Positions 26,039 through 34,456 of a stretch of 64,000 bases of DNA are shown here, piece after piece; within the stretch, counting starts at the first letter, position 1; the number at the start of each line of letters is the position of its first letter. The stretch comes from Pseudomonadales bacterium. Lineage in GTDB: Bacteria > Pseudomonadota > Gammaproteobacteria > Pseudomonadales > Halieaceae. A program made the position numbers and the translations under genes. The notes under the pieces are model-generated. The model was not told the origin of the DNA. It ran no database searches and saw nothing but the letters and a program-made list of their open reading frames with translations. The stretch covers positions 930,001-994,000 of the forward strand of contig JACKNO010000001.1 of assembly GCA_024234815.1 (NCBI GenBank), given 5' to 3'.

Positions 26039-26956
26039 TCAGTCGTCCCCGGCTGAAACCTGGAATCCCGTACGCGGGAAATGTACGTGTATGTCGCCGA
26101 AGCTATCGGTCTCCCGCGCCACGATGTAGCGTGTTGGAGAGCAGCCCACGAGGATGCCGTTAACGGCGTCCAGCGCGTAGTCAGTGGGGCTCACGGACAC
26201 CCGGTTACCGATGCGCGGGTCCAGGGCGAATGCAGCTTCTACAGGACGGGGTGAGTTTTCGCGCGCAGCCGCAAAAGCGTGCGCCTGGGTGATCTCATCG
26301 CGCTGCGCGTGCCCGAATGCCGTCATACGCTGGAACCATGCCTGCACCCGCGGTAAGTCGGGAGGCAGCGGCAGTTCACCGACGATATGGGTGAACCAGA
26401 GCGTGTGGTAAGCGCAGAAATCCGCGATGCACGGCGCCGCCGCGAACAGGAAGTCGGCCTGTAGTCGCTGCTCCATTTCGTCCAGATGTCGCCGGAACTG
26501 TTGCCTGGCCTGTTTTGGGGAAGGGGTATCCATCCGCGCGCTTCTACCTACTCCGGCGCGGTCCCTGATGAAGCGCAGAGCCTGCCAGGGGCCGAGATTC
26601 TGCACCAGCTTTTTAAGTGTTACCCCCGGGGGTATCGAAAGCACACTGGCCCAGAAAACACTGCTTTCGAGGTCTGCCAGGTAGGCGTTCAACTCCTCAT
26701 CCGCTCGCAGCGTCGACAACTCCGGCCGGGACGTCATCACCGCAATTTCCTCGGAGATAAGGCGGGTGTCGCAGAACAGGTCGGCGCCGACCTGGGCGAC
26801 AGGAATTCGGCGGTAACCGCCGGTTAGCGGGTCCAGGTTGGGTCTGGGAGGCATCGCCGGAGACACCAGCGACTGCCACGACAGGCCGCTGTAACCAAGC
26901 ATCAATCGAATCTTCTCGGAGAAGGGAGACATCTCGTAGTGATGCAAAATAATCAT
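26039..26956 (-). CDS. Glutathione S-transferase family protein
   Basis: The protein has 305 residues from MIILHHYEMSPFSEKIRLML, the typical GST N-terminal thioredoxin fold with Ser in the SPFSEK active-site loop, then YRRIPVAQVGADLFCDTRLI with the cis-Pro. The C-terminal half is the helical GST domain, extended beyond the usual 220 residues by about 80. GGGAG upstream supports this ATG rather than an earlier in-frame one. The substrate is unknown. It lies 72 bases downstream of the TspO-like gene on the same strand. Confidence 0.87.
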   Translation of the reverse strand: MIILHHYEMSPFSEKIRLMLGYSGLSWQSLVSPAMPPRPNLDPLTGGYRRIPVAQVGADLFCDTRLISEEIAVMTSRPELSTLRADEELNAYLADLESSVFWASVLSIPPGVTLKKLVQNLGPWQALRFIRDRAGVGRSARMDTPSPKQARQQFRRHLDEMEQRLQADFLFAAAPCIADFCAYHTLWFTHIVGELPLPPDLPRVQAWFQRMTAFGHAQRDEITQAHAFAAARENSPRPVEAAFALDPRIGNRVSVSPTDYALDAVNGILVGCSPTRYIVARETDSFGDIHVHFPRTGFQVSAGDD

Positions 26957-27027
26957 TCGTGGAACTCCCGAGCTTGAGGAGGGGCTTTGCATTTCACCGG
27001 GCTGCACATGGCAGCCGTGAATCCAGG

Positions 27028-27807
27028 TCAGTCAGCTGCCGCCACGCGCTTTTCACCTGCCCGGAAGCGGGCTGATTCAAACACTGCCAGTATTAGCGCC
27101 AGCGCACACAGGGAGAATGCGGCACCTGCGACAGCCGGAGTCTCCACCTGCTTTACCGAGATACCGAAGGCCGCCCAGGCCACCACCAGTATGAAAGCGA
27201 TATCATTCTTGCGTGCGATAACAGTCGCGCCAACCGCGCCTGCCAATGCCAGCTTCAGCAGTGCCCAGTTAATGGCATCGGTGCCAACATCGTCCCAACC
27301 CAGGGCGGTTTGGACGGTGCTGATGTTGGCTATGGTTGCAACACAGATCCAGGCGGTATAGATGCGAAACGGCAGATGCGTCACGATACATTCAAGCGGT
27401 GATGCCGTTGTCTGTCTCTTGTGCAGTATCCTGTAGATGCGGATGAGGGTGGCAAGAATACACAGCATTATCAGCACGGACAGAAGCAGAAAGTCGTAAT
27501 GCCAGGCGAGTATCCAGGCGGCATTGGCCACGCAATTGACCTTGAACAGCCCACTGAGCCGGGCGAGGGTCGCGTTCGTCCTCTGGGCCGGCAGGGCCTG
27601 GTAGATGACAAACAGCAACAGGCCAAGATAAATCAGGCCCCAAATCGAGAAAGTAAAACCGGCTGGCGTGAACAGCGATGGATAGTTGGCCGATATTTCC
27701 GGTGGCGTTTGCCCACCCAGGGGAATACTGGTCGCCATTGCGTTGAGCGCTATCATCAGCCCGAAGGCCACGATATTTCCACCCCAGTCACTCGCCGGTC
27801 TAATCAC
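27028..27807 (-). CDS. TspO/MBR-like tryptophan-rich membrane protein
   Basis: The 259-residue protein has about seven hydrophobic helices. FTPAGFTFSIWGLIYLGLL is the conserved TspO-like core motif, and there are Trp residues in NAAWILAWHYD, YTAWICVAT and WALLKLAL. It is longer than the canonical 160-residue TspO and belongs to the extended group annotated as tryptophan-rich sensory proteins, which are thought to bind tetrapyrroles or related ligands. The role here is unknown. Confidence 0.82.
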   Translation of the reverse strand: MIRPASDWGGNIVAFGLMIALNAMATSIPLGGQTPPEISANYPSLFTPAGFTFSIWGLIYLGLLLFVIYQALPAQRTNATLARLSGLFKVNCVANAAWILAWHYDFLLLSVLIMLCILATLIRIYRILHKRQTTASPLECIVTHLPFRIYTAWICVATIANISTVQTALGWDDVGTDAINWALLKLALAGAVGATVIARKNDIAFILVVAWAAFGISVKQVETPAVAGAAFSLCALALILAVFESARFRAGEKRVAAAD

Positions 27808-27996
27808 TGTGCAGCCCTGCAGTTAAAAACTGTGGGAGATAGATTAGCACAGCCGTGCTCCACCCGGGCCGGTCTCGATGTCACGGGTTACAGTGATCGC
27901 GACAAACCTGGCCTCCTGAGCCGAATGCGCTTGCGAGCGGCGAATTCTCCGTTTTTCAAAAGGTAGCGTTGTCGATTGCATCGGGTGTTATGCTAA

Positions 27997-28016
27997 ATTT
28001 CACACTTCTGTGAAAT
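27997..28016. promoter_or_regulatory. Inverted repeat TTTCACA-CTTC-TGTGAAA, operator candidate
   Basis: An 8-bp arm pair, perfectly symmetric around CTTC, lies directly after the -10-like TATGCT. The position at the likely transcription start suggests a repressor site for the response-regulator gene. Confidence 0.45.
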
Positions 28017-28107
28017 AAGCTGAAAATAAGGATTCTGCATTTTGTACCACGGGTAGGGTCGGGAACAATGGCCTGACCCTGGCGGCTCTGGCAAAACCAC
28101 AATAATT

Positions 28108-28131
28108 GGACCGGGTGCGGTCCGGACCCGG
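28108..28131 (+). promoter_or_regulatory. Overlapping palindromes in the leader of the response-regulator gene
   Basis: Two stems exclude each other: GGACCG (28108-28113) with CGGTCC (28118-28123), and CCGGGT (28111-28116) with ACCCGG (28126-28131). They lie 24 bases before the start codon, near its ribosome site. A leader switch is possible but unproven. Confidence 0.35.
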
Positions 28132-28154
28132 CAAAAGCCTGGCGGGAGCACGAT

Positions 28155-29528
28155 ATGTCGATAAAGCGCGCATTGGTGGTCGATGACTCACGGTCTGCCA
28201 GGCTGGTACTTCGGCGTCTGCTGGAGAATCATGGACTGGATGTGGAGACGGCTGAATCAGCCGAACAGGCGCTGGACTACCTGCAGGGCAGTTGGCCGGA
28301 TGTGATTTTCATGGATCATACGATGCCGGGCATGGATGGCCTGCAGGCGGTCAAGGTTATCAAGAACGATCCCAAAACCGCCATGATTCCGGTGATGATG
28401 TATACCGCCAAGGAGGGCGAGTTGTACGTTGGCCAGGCAAGGGCGCTGGGTGCCGTTGGGGTTTTGCCCAAGCATGTGGAGGCGGCTGAGCTGTTCAAGG
28501 TTTTGCAGCGGCTGGGCCTGGTCACAGATCAGCGCCGGGACGGAGACGAGAGCAAGGTCTCCCGGGCGCCGGACGAGGGGCGGGGTCACGAGAGTCTCCA
28601 GGGGCCCGGTATTCAGCTTGAGGGGCTGGTCGAGCGGATGCTCTCCGAGCAGCGGCACGAACTGCGCACCGATATCCTCGCCAGTCATCGGGTACTGGCC
28701 CGCCAGGTTGCGCAAGAGGTTATTTCGGAGCAGCGTGCAGAGCAGGCCCGAATTGCGGCAGCCCGGGAGGCCGCCGAGCCCGCCGCGCCGGAACCGCCGG
28801 CGCCGGCTGCGGGCAACGGCCGAATGTGGTTTACCCTCCTGTTGCTCGCTTGCACTGCCTGGCTGCTGTGGAGCGGTAACCGGTCGGCTGACGAAATCGC
28901 TCGTCTCGAGCAGGAGGCCAGTGACCAGGCGGCGGTTATGGAGACGCTCGTTGCGGACTCCACTGCCCAAAGCCGGAATCAGATAGCAGGTCTGCAGGCG
29001 CGTCTGGAGATGGCAGGTGACCAACGCGCGCGCATGATTGGCGCACTTGAATGGGCCGTCAATCAGCAAAACGGCATCGATTATCCGGAAGAGATATTGG
29101 GAGGTAGCCGGCTGGAACTGATTCAGAACCTGCTGTTCCAACTCGACAACCTGGGCTACAAGGGCGTGGTGAAGCTGGAAACCCATCTCGGTCAGTTCTG
29201 CCTGGTGGGTGATGAAGCGCGGGGATATAAGCTGGCCAGCCCGGAACTGGCAGTAGACCAATGTGCCCTGATTGGCCACCCGCTCGATGAAATTCGCTCG
29301 GTCGCGGGTCGCCAGTCGCTGGAGTTCATCAACTTCCTCGACAGTTCAGAGCTGCTCGAAGCAGGGGATATTGAACTGCAGATAGTTCACCACGGCCTGG
29401 AAGACTCGCGCGAACTCTATGCCTATCCTCGCAGTAGTGGTGTCGCCGCAGATTGGAATGCGGTGGCCGCGCGCAATAACCGCCTCGTCATCACCCTGCT
29501 GCCGGATCCAGCCTGGCTGTCGCTGTAG
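28155..29528 (+). CDS. Response regulator receiver fused to a membrane anchor and extracytoplasmic domain
   Basis: The 457-residue protein starts with a CheY-like receiver (residues 1-122): DD at 10-11, phospho-acceptor Asp 54 in IFMDHTMPGMDG, and Thr/Lys in MYTAKEG. An Ala/Glu/Arg-rich helical segment (150-208) and a Pro/Ala linker lead to one membrane helix at 223-240 (MWFTLLLLACTAWLLW). A coiled coil (243-296) and a C-terminal domain (about 297-457) of unknown type follow, probably on the periplasmic side. A receiver on a membrane-spanning chain without DNA-binding or enzyme output is unusual. No kinase gene is adjacent. Confidence 0.82.
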   Translation: MSIKRALVVDDSRSARLVLRRLLENHGLDVETAESAEQALDYLQGSWPDVIFMDHTMPGMDGLQAVKVIKNDPKTAMIPVMMYTAKEGELYVGQARALGAVGVLPKHVEAAELFKVLQRLGLVTDQRRDGDESKVSRAPDEGRGHESLQGPGIQLEGLVERMLSEQRHELRTDILASHRVLARQVAQEVISEQRAEQARIAAAREAAEPAAPEPPAPAAGNGRMWFTLLLLACTAWLLWSGNRSADEIARLEQEASDQAAVMETLVADSTAQSRNQIAGLQARLEMAGDQRARMIGALEWAVNQQNGIDYPEEILGGSRLELIQNLLFQLDNLGYKGVVKLETHLGQFCLVGDEARGYKLASPELAVDQCALIGHPLDEIRSVAGRQSLEFINFLDSSELLEAGDIELQIVHHGLEDSRELYAYPRSSGVAADWNAVAARNNRLVITLLPDPAWLSL

Positions 29529-29573
29529 CCTTGAGCTGACTCTATCCTCCTTGACTGTCGGAATATCCGCGCC

Positions 29574-29602
29574 GCCTGTGATCGCAGGGCCTGTGATCGC
29601 AG
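29574..29602. repeat. Tandem 15-bp repeat
   Basis: GCCTGTGATCGCAG occurs at 29574-29587 and at 29589-29602, directly adjacent with one base between, in the spacer after the response-regulator gene. Confidence 0.6.
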
Positions 29603-29664
29603 CTGCGCGGACTGTGCGCGGCCGGCAGCCAATGCAGTCAACCCGGTGGTAAGGTAGTGTACGC

Positions 29665-29928
29665 ATGTATATAGTTGCAGTTGCTCTGTTCTCGCTGATG
29701 GCGTTGCGCGCCTTTCGCAGTGGCAGTCCCCTGGATTACCTGTTGGGTGGCAGCCAGTGTGTTGGTGTATTGCTGTTAATGAGCGAGTGGACTCTGCCTG
29801 GAGCCTGGTTGTTGCTGGTTTCTGCGGTCGCCTATCTGGTGAGTCAGGTGATGACCGGTGCGAGACCGATCAGCCGGTTGTTACCGCTGGCGGGCGCCGT
29901 GGCAGTTGTGCTGATTTTGTTGCGCTAG
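29665..29928 (+). CDS. Small hydrophobic membrane protein, unrecognised
   Basis: The 87-residue protein has about three predicted membrane segments (residues 2-14, 31-60, 70-86). Codon use with G or C in most third positions and an ATG 137 bases after the previous gene support a real gene, though the ribosome site is weak. I do not recognise a family. It precedes the M20 amidohydrolase gene on the same strand by 100 bases. Confidence 0.6.
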   Translation: MYIVAVALFSLMALRAFRSGSPLDYLLGGSQCVGVLLLMSEWTLPGAWLLLVSAVAYLVSQVMTGARPISRLLPLAGAVAVVLILLR

Positions 29929-30028
29929 AATACGGCGGCATCGTCAGCATTGGCTGCGTACGCCTGTTCATTCCGGGCCGGATGCTCGTCACGCTGTTGG
30001 AAAGTTAAGCTTATTTGGAGACATTCCC

Positions 30029-31372
30029 ATGATTAAAAGGATTTCGGCTGTCGCCGGGCCGGTAATGCTGGCTTTTACACTGAGTTCCACCGCGCTGGCT
30101 GACGATCTTTCAAGCGCGGTCGAGAAGGACTACAAGCAGCACCTTGAAGCCCTGTTCGACTATTTCCACCGCAATCCCGAGCTTTCCTCGATGGAGACCA
30201 ATACCGCAGCCCGCCTCGCTAGGGAGCTGCGTGATGCCGGTTTCGAGGTCACCGAGGGCGTCGGTGGCACGGGCGTGGTGGCGATCCTGAAGAACGGACC
30301 TGGCCCGCTGGTGATGATGCGAGCGGATATGGACGGCCTGCCGGTAGAGGAGAAGTCCGGTTTGCCGAACGCGTCCGTCAACAAGCAGCTTGACTGGGAT
30401 GGCAACGAGGTTTTTGTTATGCATGCCTGTGGTCACGATGTGCATATCACAAGCCTGGTGGGTTCGGCACGGCTGATGGCCGCCAGTCGCGACAGCTGGT
30501 CCGGGACCCTGATGCTGGTGGGCCAACCCGCCGAGGAAAGAGTGGGCGGCGCCAAAATGATGATGGAGGATGGAATCTGGGAACGCTTCGGCAAGCCGGA
30601 TTACGCTCTCGCCTTTCATGTGAGTTCCGAAGTTCCCACCGGCAAGCTGGTCGCCGACCCCGGTTCCCCTTATTCCGGTGCTGACACGGTGGATATCATT
30701 ATCCACGGTATCGGTGCACACGGCGCCAGTCCCCACGGTGGCATCGACCCGGTAGTGCTGGGCTCCCAGATCGTATTGGCGCTGCAAACCGTGGTCAGCC
30801 GGACATTGGCGCCGCGCGAGGCCGGCGTCATTACGGTGGGCTCCTTTCACTCGGGTACCAAGCACAATATTATCTCCGACCGCGCCGAGCTACAGCTGAC
30901 CGTGCGCAATGACAATCTTGAAACCCGCCAGATTCTGCTCGACGGTATCAAGCGCGTGGCAGAGAACATGGGCCGCGTCGCCGGCTTGCCGGAGGATATG
31001 CTGCCGGAGGTCATCGTCTCCGAGGAGTGGGTGCCCCCCACCGTAAATGATGCGGAGCTGACCAATGAGTTGCGGGCAGTGTGGGCGGCCAGGCTGGGCA
31101 ATGACATCTTTTACGATGCCAAGCGAAAGGGTATGGGCGCGGAGGATTTCCCATTCTTTACCCTGGATCCATACATCCCGAGTACTTACTTTGCGGTGGG
31201 TGGTACTCCGCAGGAGAATTTTGACCGGGCCAATGCTGGCGGGCCGGCGGTGCCTACCCACCATTCACCCTTGTTTAAAATTGATGCCGAGGAATCTGTT
31301 GTTCTGGGCGTCGAGGCAACGGTGATAGCCCTTCGCGAGTTATTACAGGAAGATTCTGTCGCGGCAAACTGA
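30029..31372 (+). CDS. Exported M20 family amidohydrolase
   Basis: The 447-residue protein has a signal peptide (residues 1-25, cleavage after ALA). Its M20D amidohydrolase motifs are MMRADMDGLPVEEKSG, HACGHDVHITSLVG (metal-binding His/Asp), GQPAEERVGGAKMM (catalytic Glu) and a C-terminal GAEDFPFF and HHSPLF. The dimerisation lid lies in the middle (HGIGAHGASPHGG). It should hydrolyse N-acyl amino acids or similar amides in the periplasm. GGAG precedes the ATG. A strong bidirectional terminator follows. Confidence 0.93.
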   Translation: MIKRISAVAGPVMLAFTLSSTALADDLSSAVEKDYKQHLEALFDYFHRNPELSSMETNTAARLARELRDAGFEVTEGVGGTGVVAILKNGPGPLVMMRADMDGLPVEEKSGLPNASVNKQLDWDGNEVFVMHACGHDVHITSLVGSARLMAASRDSWSGTLMLVGQPAEERVGGAKMMMEDGIWERFGKPDYALAFHVSSEVPTGKLVADPGSPYSGADTVDIIIHGIGAHGASPHGGIDPVVLGSQIVLALQTVVSRTLAPREAGVITVGSFHSGTKHNIISDRAELQLTVRNDNLETRQILLDGIKRVAENMGRVAGLPEDMLPEVIVSEEWVPPTVNDAELTNELRAVWAARLGNDIFYDAKRKGMGAEDFPFFTLDPYIPSTYFAVGGTPQENFDRANAGGPAVPTHHSPLFKIDAEESVVLGVEATVIALRELLQEDSVAAN

Positions 31373-31404
31373 AGCAATAACGGTATCTCGCAGTCAGTCA
31401 TAAG

Positions 31405-31430
31405 AAAAAGCCAGCATATGCTGGCTTTTT
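31405..31430. terminator. Bidirectional intrinsic terminator
   Basis: A perfect 26-bp palindrome with GCCAGCA/TGCTGGC stem is flanked by A5 and T5, between convergent genes ending at 31372 (+) and 31484 (-). It can serve both strands. Confidence 0.92.
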
Positions 31431-31483
31431 TATGTGGGCGGGCATTCAAGAGACTGCCTGCCCGCGAGTGATTGACCTGCGCA

Positions 31484-32263
31484 TTACTTGGGTGGCATGC
31501 GAATACCACCGTCGAGGCGGATAACTTCCGCATTCAGGTACGGGTTGGTAATACACTCCATCACGGCAAAGGCAAGTTCCTCGCCGCTTCCCAGTCGCTT
31601 GGGAAACAGTACCGACTTACCCAGGTGCGCCTTGAAGGCCTCGGCGTGTTCACCTTCCCCATAGATTGGTGTGTCGATCAATCCCGGGGCGATGGTATTG
31701 ACTCGCACACCGATGGAGCTCAGGTCGCGGGCGATCGGCAGGGTCATGCCAACGATGCCACCCTTGGACGCGGAATAGGATGCCTGGCCAATCTGGCCGT
31801 CGAATGCCGCAGCCGATGCCATGTTGACGATAGCGCCGCGACTGCCGTCTTCGTCCATGGGTTCGGTCTGGGCCATTGCCGCAGCCGCCCGGCTTAAAAC
31901 GTTGAAGGTACCGATCAGGTTGACCTTGATCACGAAGCTAAACTTGTCCAGGTCCAGTGGCACATTGTTGCGATCAATGGTGCGACCGGGGGCGCCGAGG
32001 CCAGCGGAGTTCACGCAGGCGCGCAAGGGGCCGAGCGCGCAAGCAGCGGCCACCGCGGCGTCCGCGTCCGCGGTGCTGGTGACATCGCATTTGATGAATA
32101 CGCCGCCTATCTCTTCCGCGATTTTCTTACCGCGGTCTTCGTTGAGATCGGCAATAACGACCCTGGAACCGGCCGCGGCCAATTGCCGGGCGCAGGCTTC
32201 GCCGATACCAGAGGCTCCGCCGGTGACGATTGAAGAGCTTCCTTCCAGATTCATGCGTGGCAT
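31484..32263 (-). CDS. SDR oxidoreductase, 3-hydroxyacyl-CoA dehydrogenase-like
   Basis: The protein has 259 residues from MPRMNLEGSSSIVTGGASGIGEA. It has the Rossmann motif TGGASGIG, NSAG in place of NNAG, catalytic Ser in NMASAAAFDG and YSASKGG with the YxxxK pair. The overall pattern resembles 17-beta-HSD type 10/3-hydroxyacyl-CoA dehydrogenases of fatty-acid or branched-chain breakdown. AGAGGA upstream selects the ATG at 32263 over an earlier GTG-like start. It is cytoplasmic and transcribed alone. Confidence 0.9.
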   Translation of the reverse strand: MPRMNLEGSSSIVTGGASGIGEACARQLAAAGSRVVIADLNEDRGKKIAEEIGGVFIKCDVTSTADADAAVAAACALGPLRACVNSAGLGAPGRTIDRNNVPLDLDKFSFVIKVNLIGTFNVLSRAAAAMAQTEPMDEDGSRGAIVNMASAAAFDGQIGQASYSASKGGIVGMTLPIARDLSSIGVRVNTIAPGLIDTPIYGEGEHAEAFKAHLGKSVLFPKRLGSGEELAFAVMECITNPYLNAEVIRLDGGIRMPPK

Positions 32264-32503
32264 AGCTGTGTCCTCTTGCATTGGGATTGGTATAACTGGC
32301 GCTGAATGGTGGGTCAGTGGGTCTGGAGTGTCAAGCTGCCGGCATTTCAGCCTGATGCAGGGCTATATGGACTTCGGGGCAGCCCTTCCAGGGAATAGGT
32401 CGAGTCATGGCCTTCCGCCTGCGGCGGTGATGGGGATAGTGCAGTCGATGAGGACCCTGTTAGACTGCCGTGTCTGTTTTCAGTGAATCAAGAGGAGCGT
32501 CCA

Positions 32504-33256
32504 ATGCTTGCAAAACTTTCTGTTTCGATCCTGTTGTGGCTTACCGCCGCGGGATTTTCCGGGGCGGCAAGCGCCGAAACGCCTACGACTGTGCTGGTCA
32601 CGGGCGCCAATCGCGGAATAGGACTCGAACTGGTCCGTCAGTTCCGGGCGCGGGGGTACCAGGTGATAGGTACGGCCAGAAACATTGAAACGGCGAAGGA
32701 GTTGGCGGAGACAGGCGCCACACTGGTACAGCTGGATGTCACCGATAGTGACAGCGTTCGCGCCATGGCTGAAAAGTTGAAGGGAGAAAAGATTGACCTG
32801 CTGATCAACAACGCGGGAATACAGGGTCACACGGCGCAGAGTTTCGCGGAGACGGATTTCGACCAGGTCATTACAACCTTTGACGTGAACAGCCTTGGTC
32901 CCATGCGGGTAACCCAGGCCCTGTTGCCCAATCTCATGGCGGGGTCCGGCAAGACGGTTGTCCAGATCAGCAGCACCATGGGTAGCATCGCCAACAACGG
33001 CGGCGGCTACTATGGCTACCGCGCCAGTAAGTCGGCGCTCAATATGCTTAACAAGTCATTGGCGCTGGAACTCGCGGATCTGGGTATCACGTCCATCGTG
33101 ATGCATCCCGGCTGGGTGCAGACCCGCATGGGCGGTGAAAATGCGGCTATCACGACACAGGATAGCGTGGCGGGCATGATCATCGTGATTGATGCGCTCG
33201 AGCCCGGGGATTCGGGTCGTTTTCTCGATTACCAGGGTAAGGAGTTACCCTGGTAG
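32504..33256 (+). CDS. SDR oxidoreductase with an N-terminal signal peptide
   Basis: The protein has 250 residues from MLAKLSVSILLWLTAAGFSGAASA, which is a convincing Sec signal peptide ending in ASA. The mature part is a C-factor-like short-chain dehydrogenase: VLVTGANRGIGLELV, NNAG, ISSTMGS and YRASKSALN with the YxxxK pair. GAGGAG before the ATG supports this start. Most SDRs are cytoplasmic because they need NAD(P)H. Export of this one would be odd; alternatively the hydrophobic stretch acts as an anchor. Confidence 0.88.
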   Translation: MLAKLSVSILLWLTAAGFSGAASAETPTTVLVTGANRGIGLELVRQFRARGYQVIGTARNIETAKELAETGATLVQLDVTDSDSVRAMAEKLKGEKIDLLINNAGIQGHTAQSFAETDFDQVITTFDVNSLGPMRVTQALLPNLMAGSGKTVVQISSTMGSIANNGGGYYGYRASKSALNMLNKSLALELADLGITSIVMHPGWVQTRMGGENAAITTQDSVAGMIIVIDALEPGDSGRFLDYQGKELPW

Positions 33257-33356
33257 GCACTATCCAGGCTATACAGAGTGGTAACAGGACACTGAGAGGG
33301 CGCCCTGTGCGCGTCTCCTCCCGGCAACATTCATACCAGGCGAAAAGGGGAAATCA

Positions 33357-34361
33357 ATGCAACAGGTAAAACTTGCCAGGCCGGGCGGCCTCGATAAGCT
33401 GAAGGTTGTCGACTTCGAACCGGCTGCGCCCGCGGCCGGGGAAATCCAGGTGTCAGTCAAGGCCAGCTCCTTGAATTTTCATGATTATGCGGTCGTCAGT
33501 GGATTACTGCCTGTCGATGAGGGCCGCATCCCGATGTCAGATGGCGCCGGCGTAGTCACCGCCATCGGCGAGGGCGTTGCCGATTTTGCCGTGGGCGACA
33601 AAGTGCTGAGTTGCTTTTTCCCCAACTGGCAGGATGGCGGCCCGGCTTTCGAGAAACTGCTCGGCGTGCCTGGTGATCATGTGGATGGGTTCGCCGCAGG
33701 CAGCGTGACCATGTCGGCGCGAGGCTTTACCCGCATGCCTGCCAATCTGGGATATAAAGAAGCGGCTAGTTTGACCTGTGCGGGCCTGACCGCCTGGCGC
33801 GCGCTTATGGTGGAGGCCCGTCTCAAGCCGGGCGACTGGGTTCTGGTGCAGGGCAGTGGTGGTGTATCCGTCTTTGCCCTGCAGTTTGCCAGAATGTTGG
33901 GCTGCAACGTCATTGCTACCTCGTCTTCTGATAAAAAACTGCAGAAATTGTCGGCGCTGGGTGCACAGCACTTGATCAACTACAAGCAGGAACCCGGGTG
34001 GGGTGACAAGGTATTGCAGATCACCGGTGGGCGCGGGGTGGACGTGGTTGTCGAGGTTGGCGGCCCGGCGACCCTGCCGCAATCGGTGCGGTCCGTGTCG
34101 TTTGGCGGATGTATCAGCATGATAGGTGTATTGACCGGTATTGCGGGCGAAGTGCCTACCGCGGAACTCTTTCAGAAAAACGCCACTATAAGCGGCATTA
34201 CGGTGGGCAGCAGGCGCCATCAACTGGATATGATAGCCGCGATCGAAACCAACGATCTGCGCCCCGTGATCGACAGCTCCTATCCGCTGGAGAAACTCGG
34301 CGATGCATTTCGCCACCAGGAGTCGCAGCGGCATTTCGGTAAAATTTGCGTGGAGATGTAG
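33357..34361 (+). CDS. MDR family NAD(P)-dependent oxidoreductase (quinone reductase/alcohol dehydrogenase-like)
   Basis: The 334-residue protein has an N-terminal GroES-like domain (ASSLNFHDYAVVSGLLP, MSDGAGVVTAIGEGVADF) and a Rossmann domain (VLVQGSGGVSVFALQFARMLG, GADVV-type RGVDVVVEVGG). The zinc-binding Cys cluster is absent, so it is probably a zinc-independent quinone-reductase-like member. AGGGGA precedes the ATG. It follows the exported SDR by 100 bases and may belong to the same transcript. Confidence 0.9.
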   Translation: MQQVKLARPGGLDKLKVVDFEPAAPAAGEIQVSVKASSLNFHDYAVVSGLLPVDEGRIPMSDGAGVVTAIGEGVADFAVGDKVLSCFFPNWQDGGPAFEKLLGVPGDHVDGFAAGSVTMSARGFTRMPANLGYKEAASLTCAGLTAWRALMVEARLKPGDWVLVQGSGGVSVFALQFARMLGCNVIATSSSDKKLQKLSALGAQHLINYKQEPGWGDKVLQITGGRGVDVVVEVGGPATLPQSVRSVSFGGCISMIGVLTGIAGEVPTAELFQKNATISGITVGSRRHQLDMIAAIETNDLRPVIDSSYPLEKLGDAFRHQESQRHFGKICVEM

Positions 34362-34456
34362 TTCAGCGGATCAAATGTACTGATCGGATTCAAACGGCAG
34401 TGTTTGAAGCCAGGTAGCAGTGTAGAATCACCGAAACGACGACAGCTTGAAGAACT

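Larger units (their letters stand above)
27808..28154. other. Intergenic region between divergent genes
   Basis: This 347-bp stretch has no convincing gene. It contains an extended -10-like TGTTATGCT near 27986-27994, the inverted repeat at 27997-28016 and a GC-rich palindrome cluster at 28108-28131. All lie ahead of the response-regulator gene, whose ATG at 28155 follows GGGAG. Confidence 0.6.
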
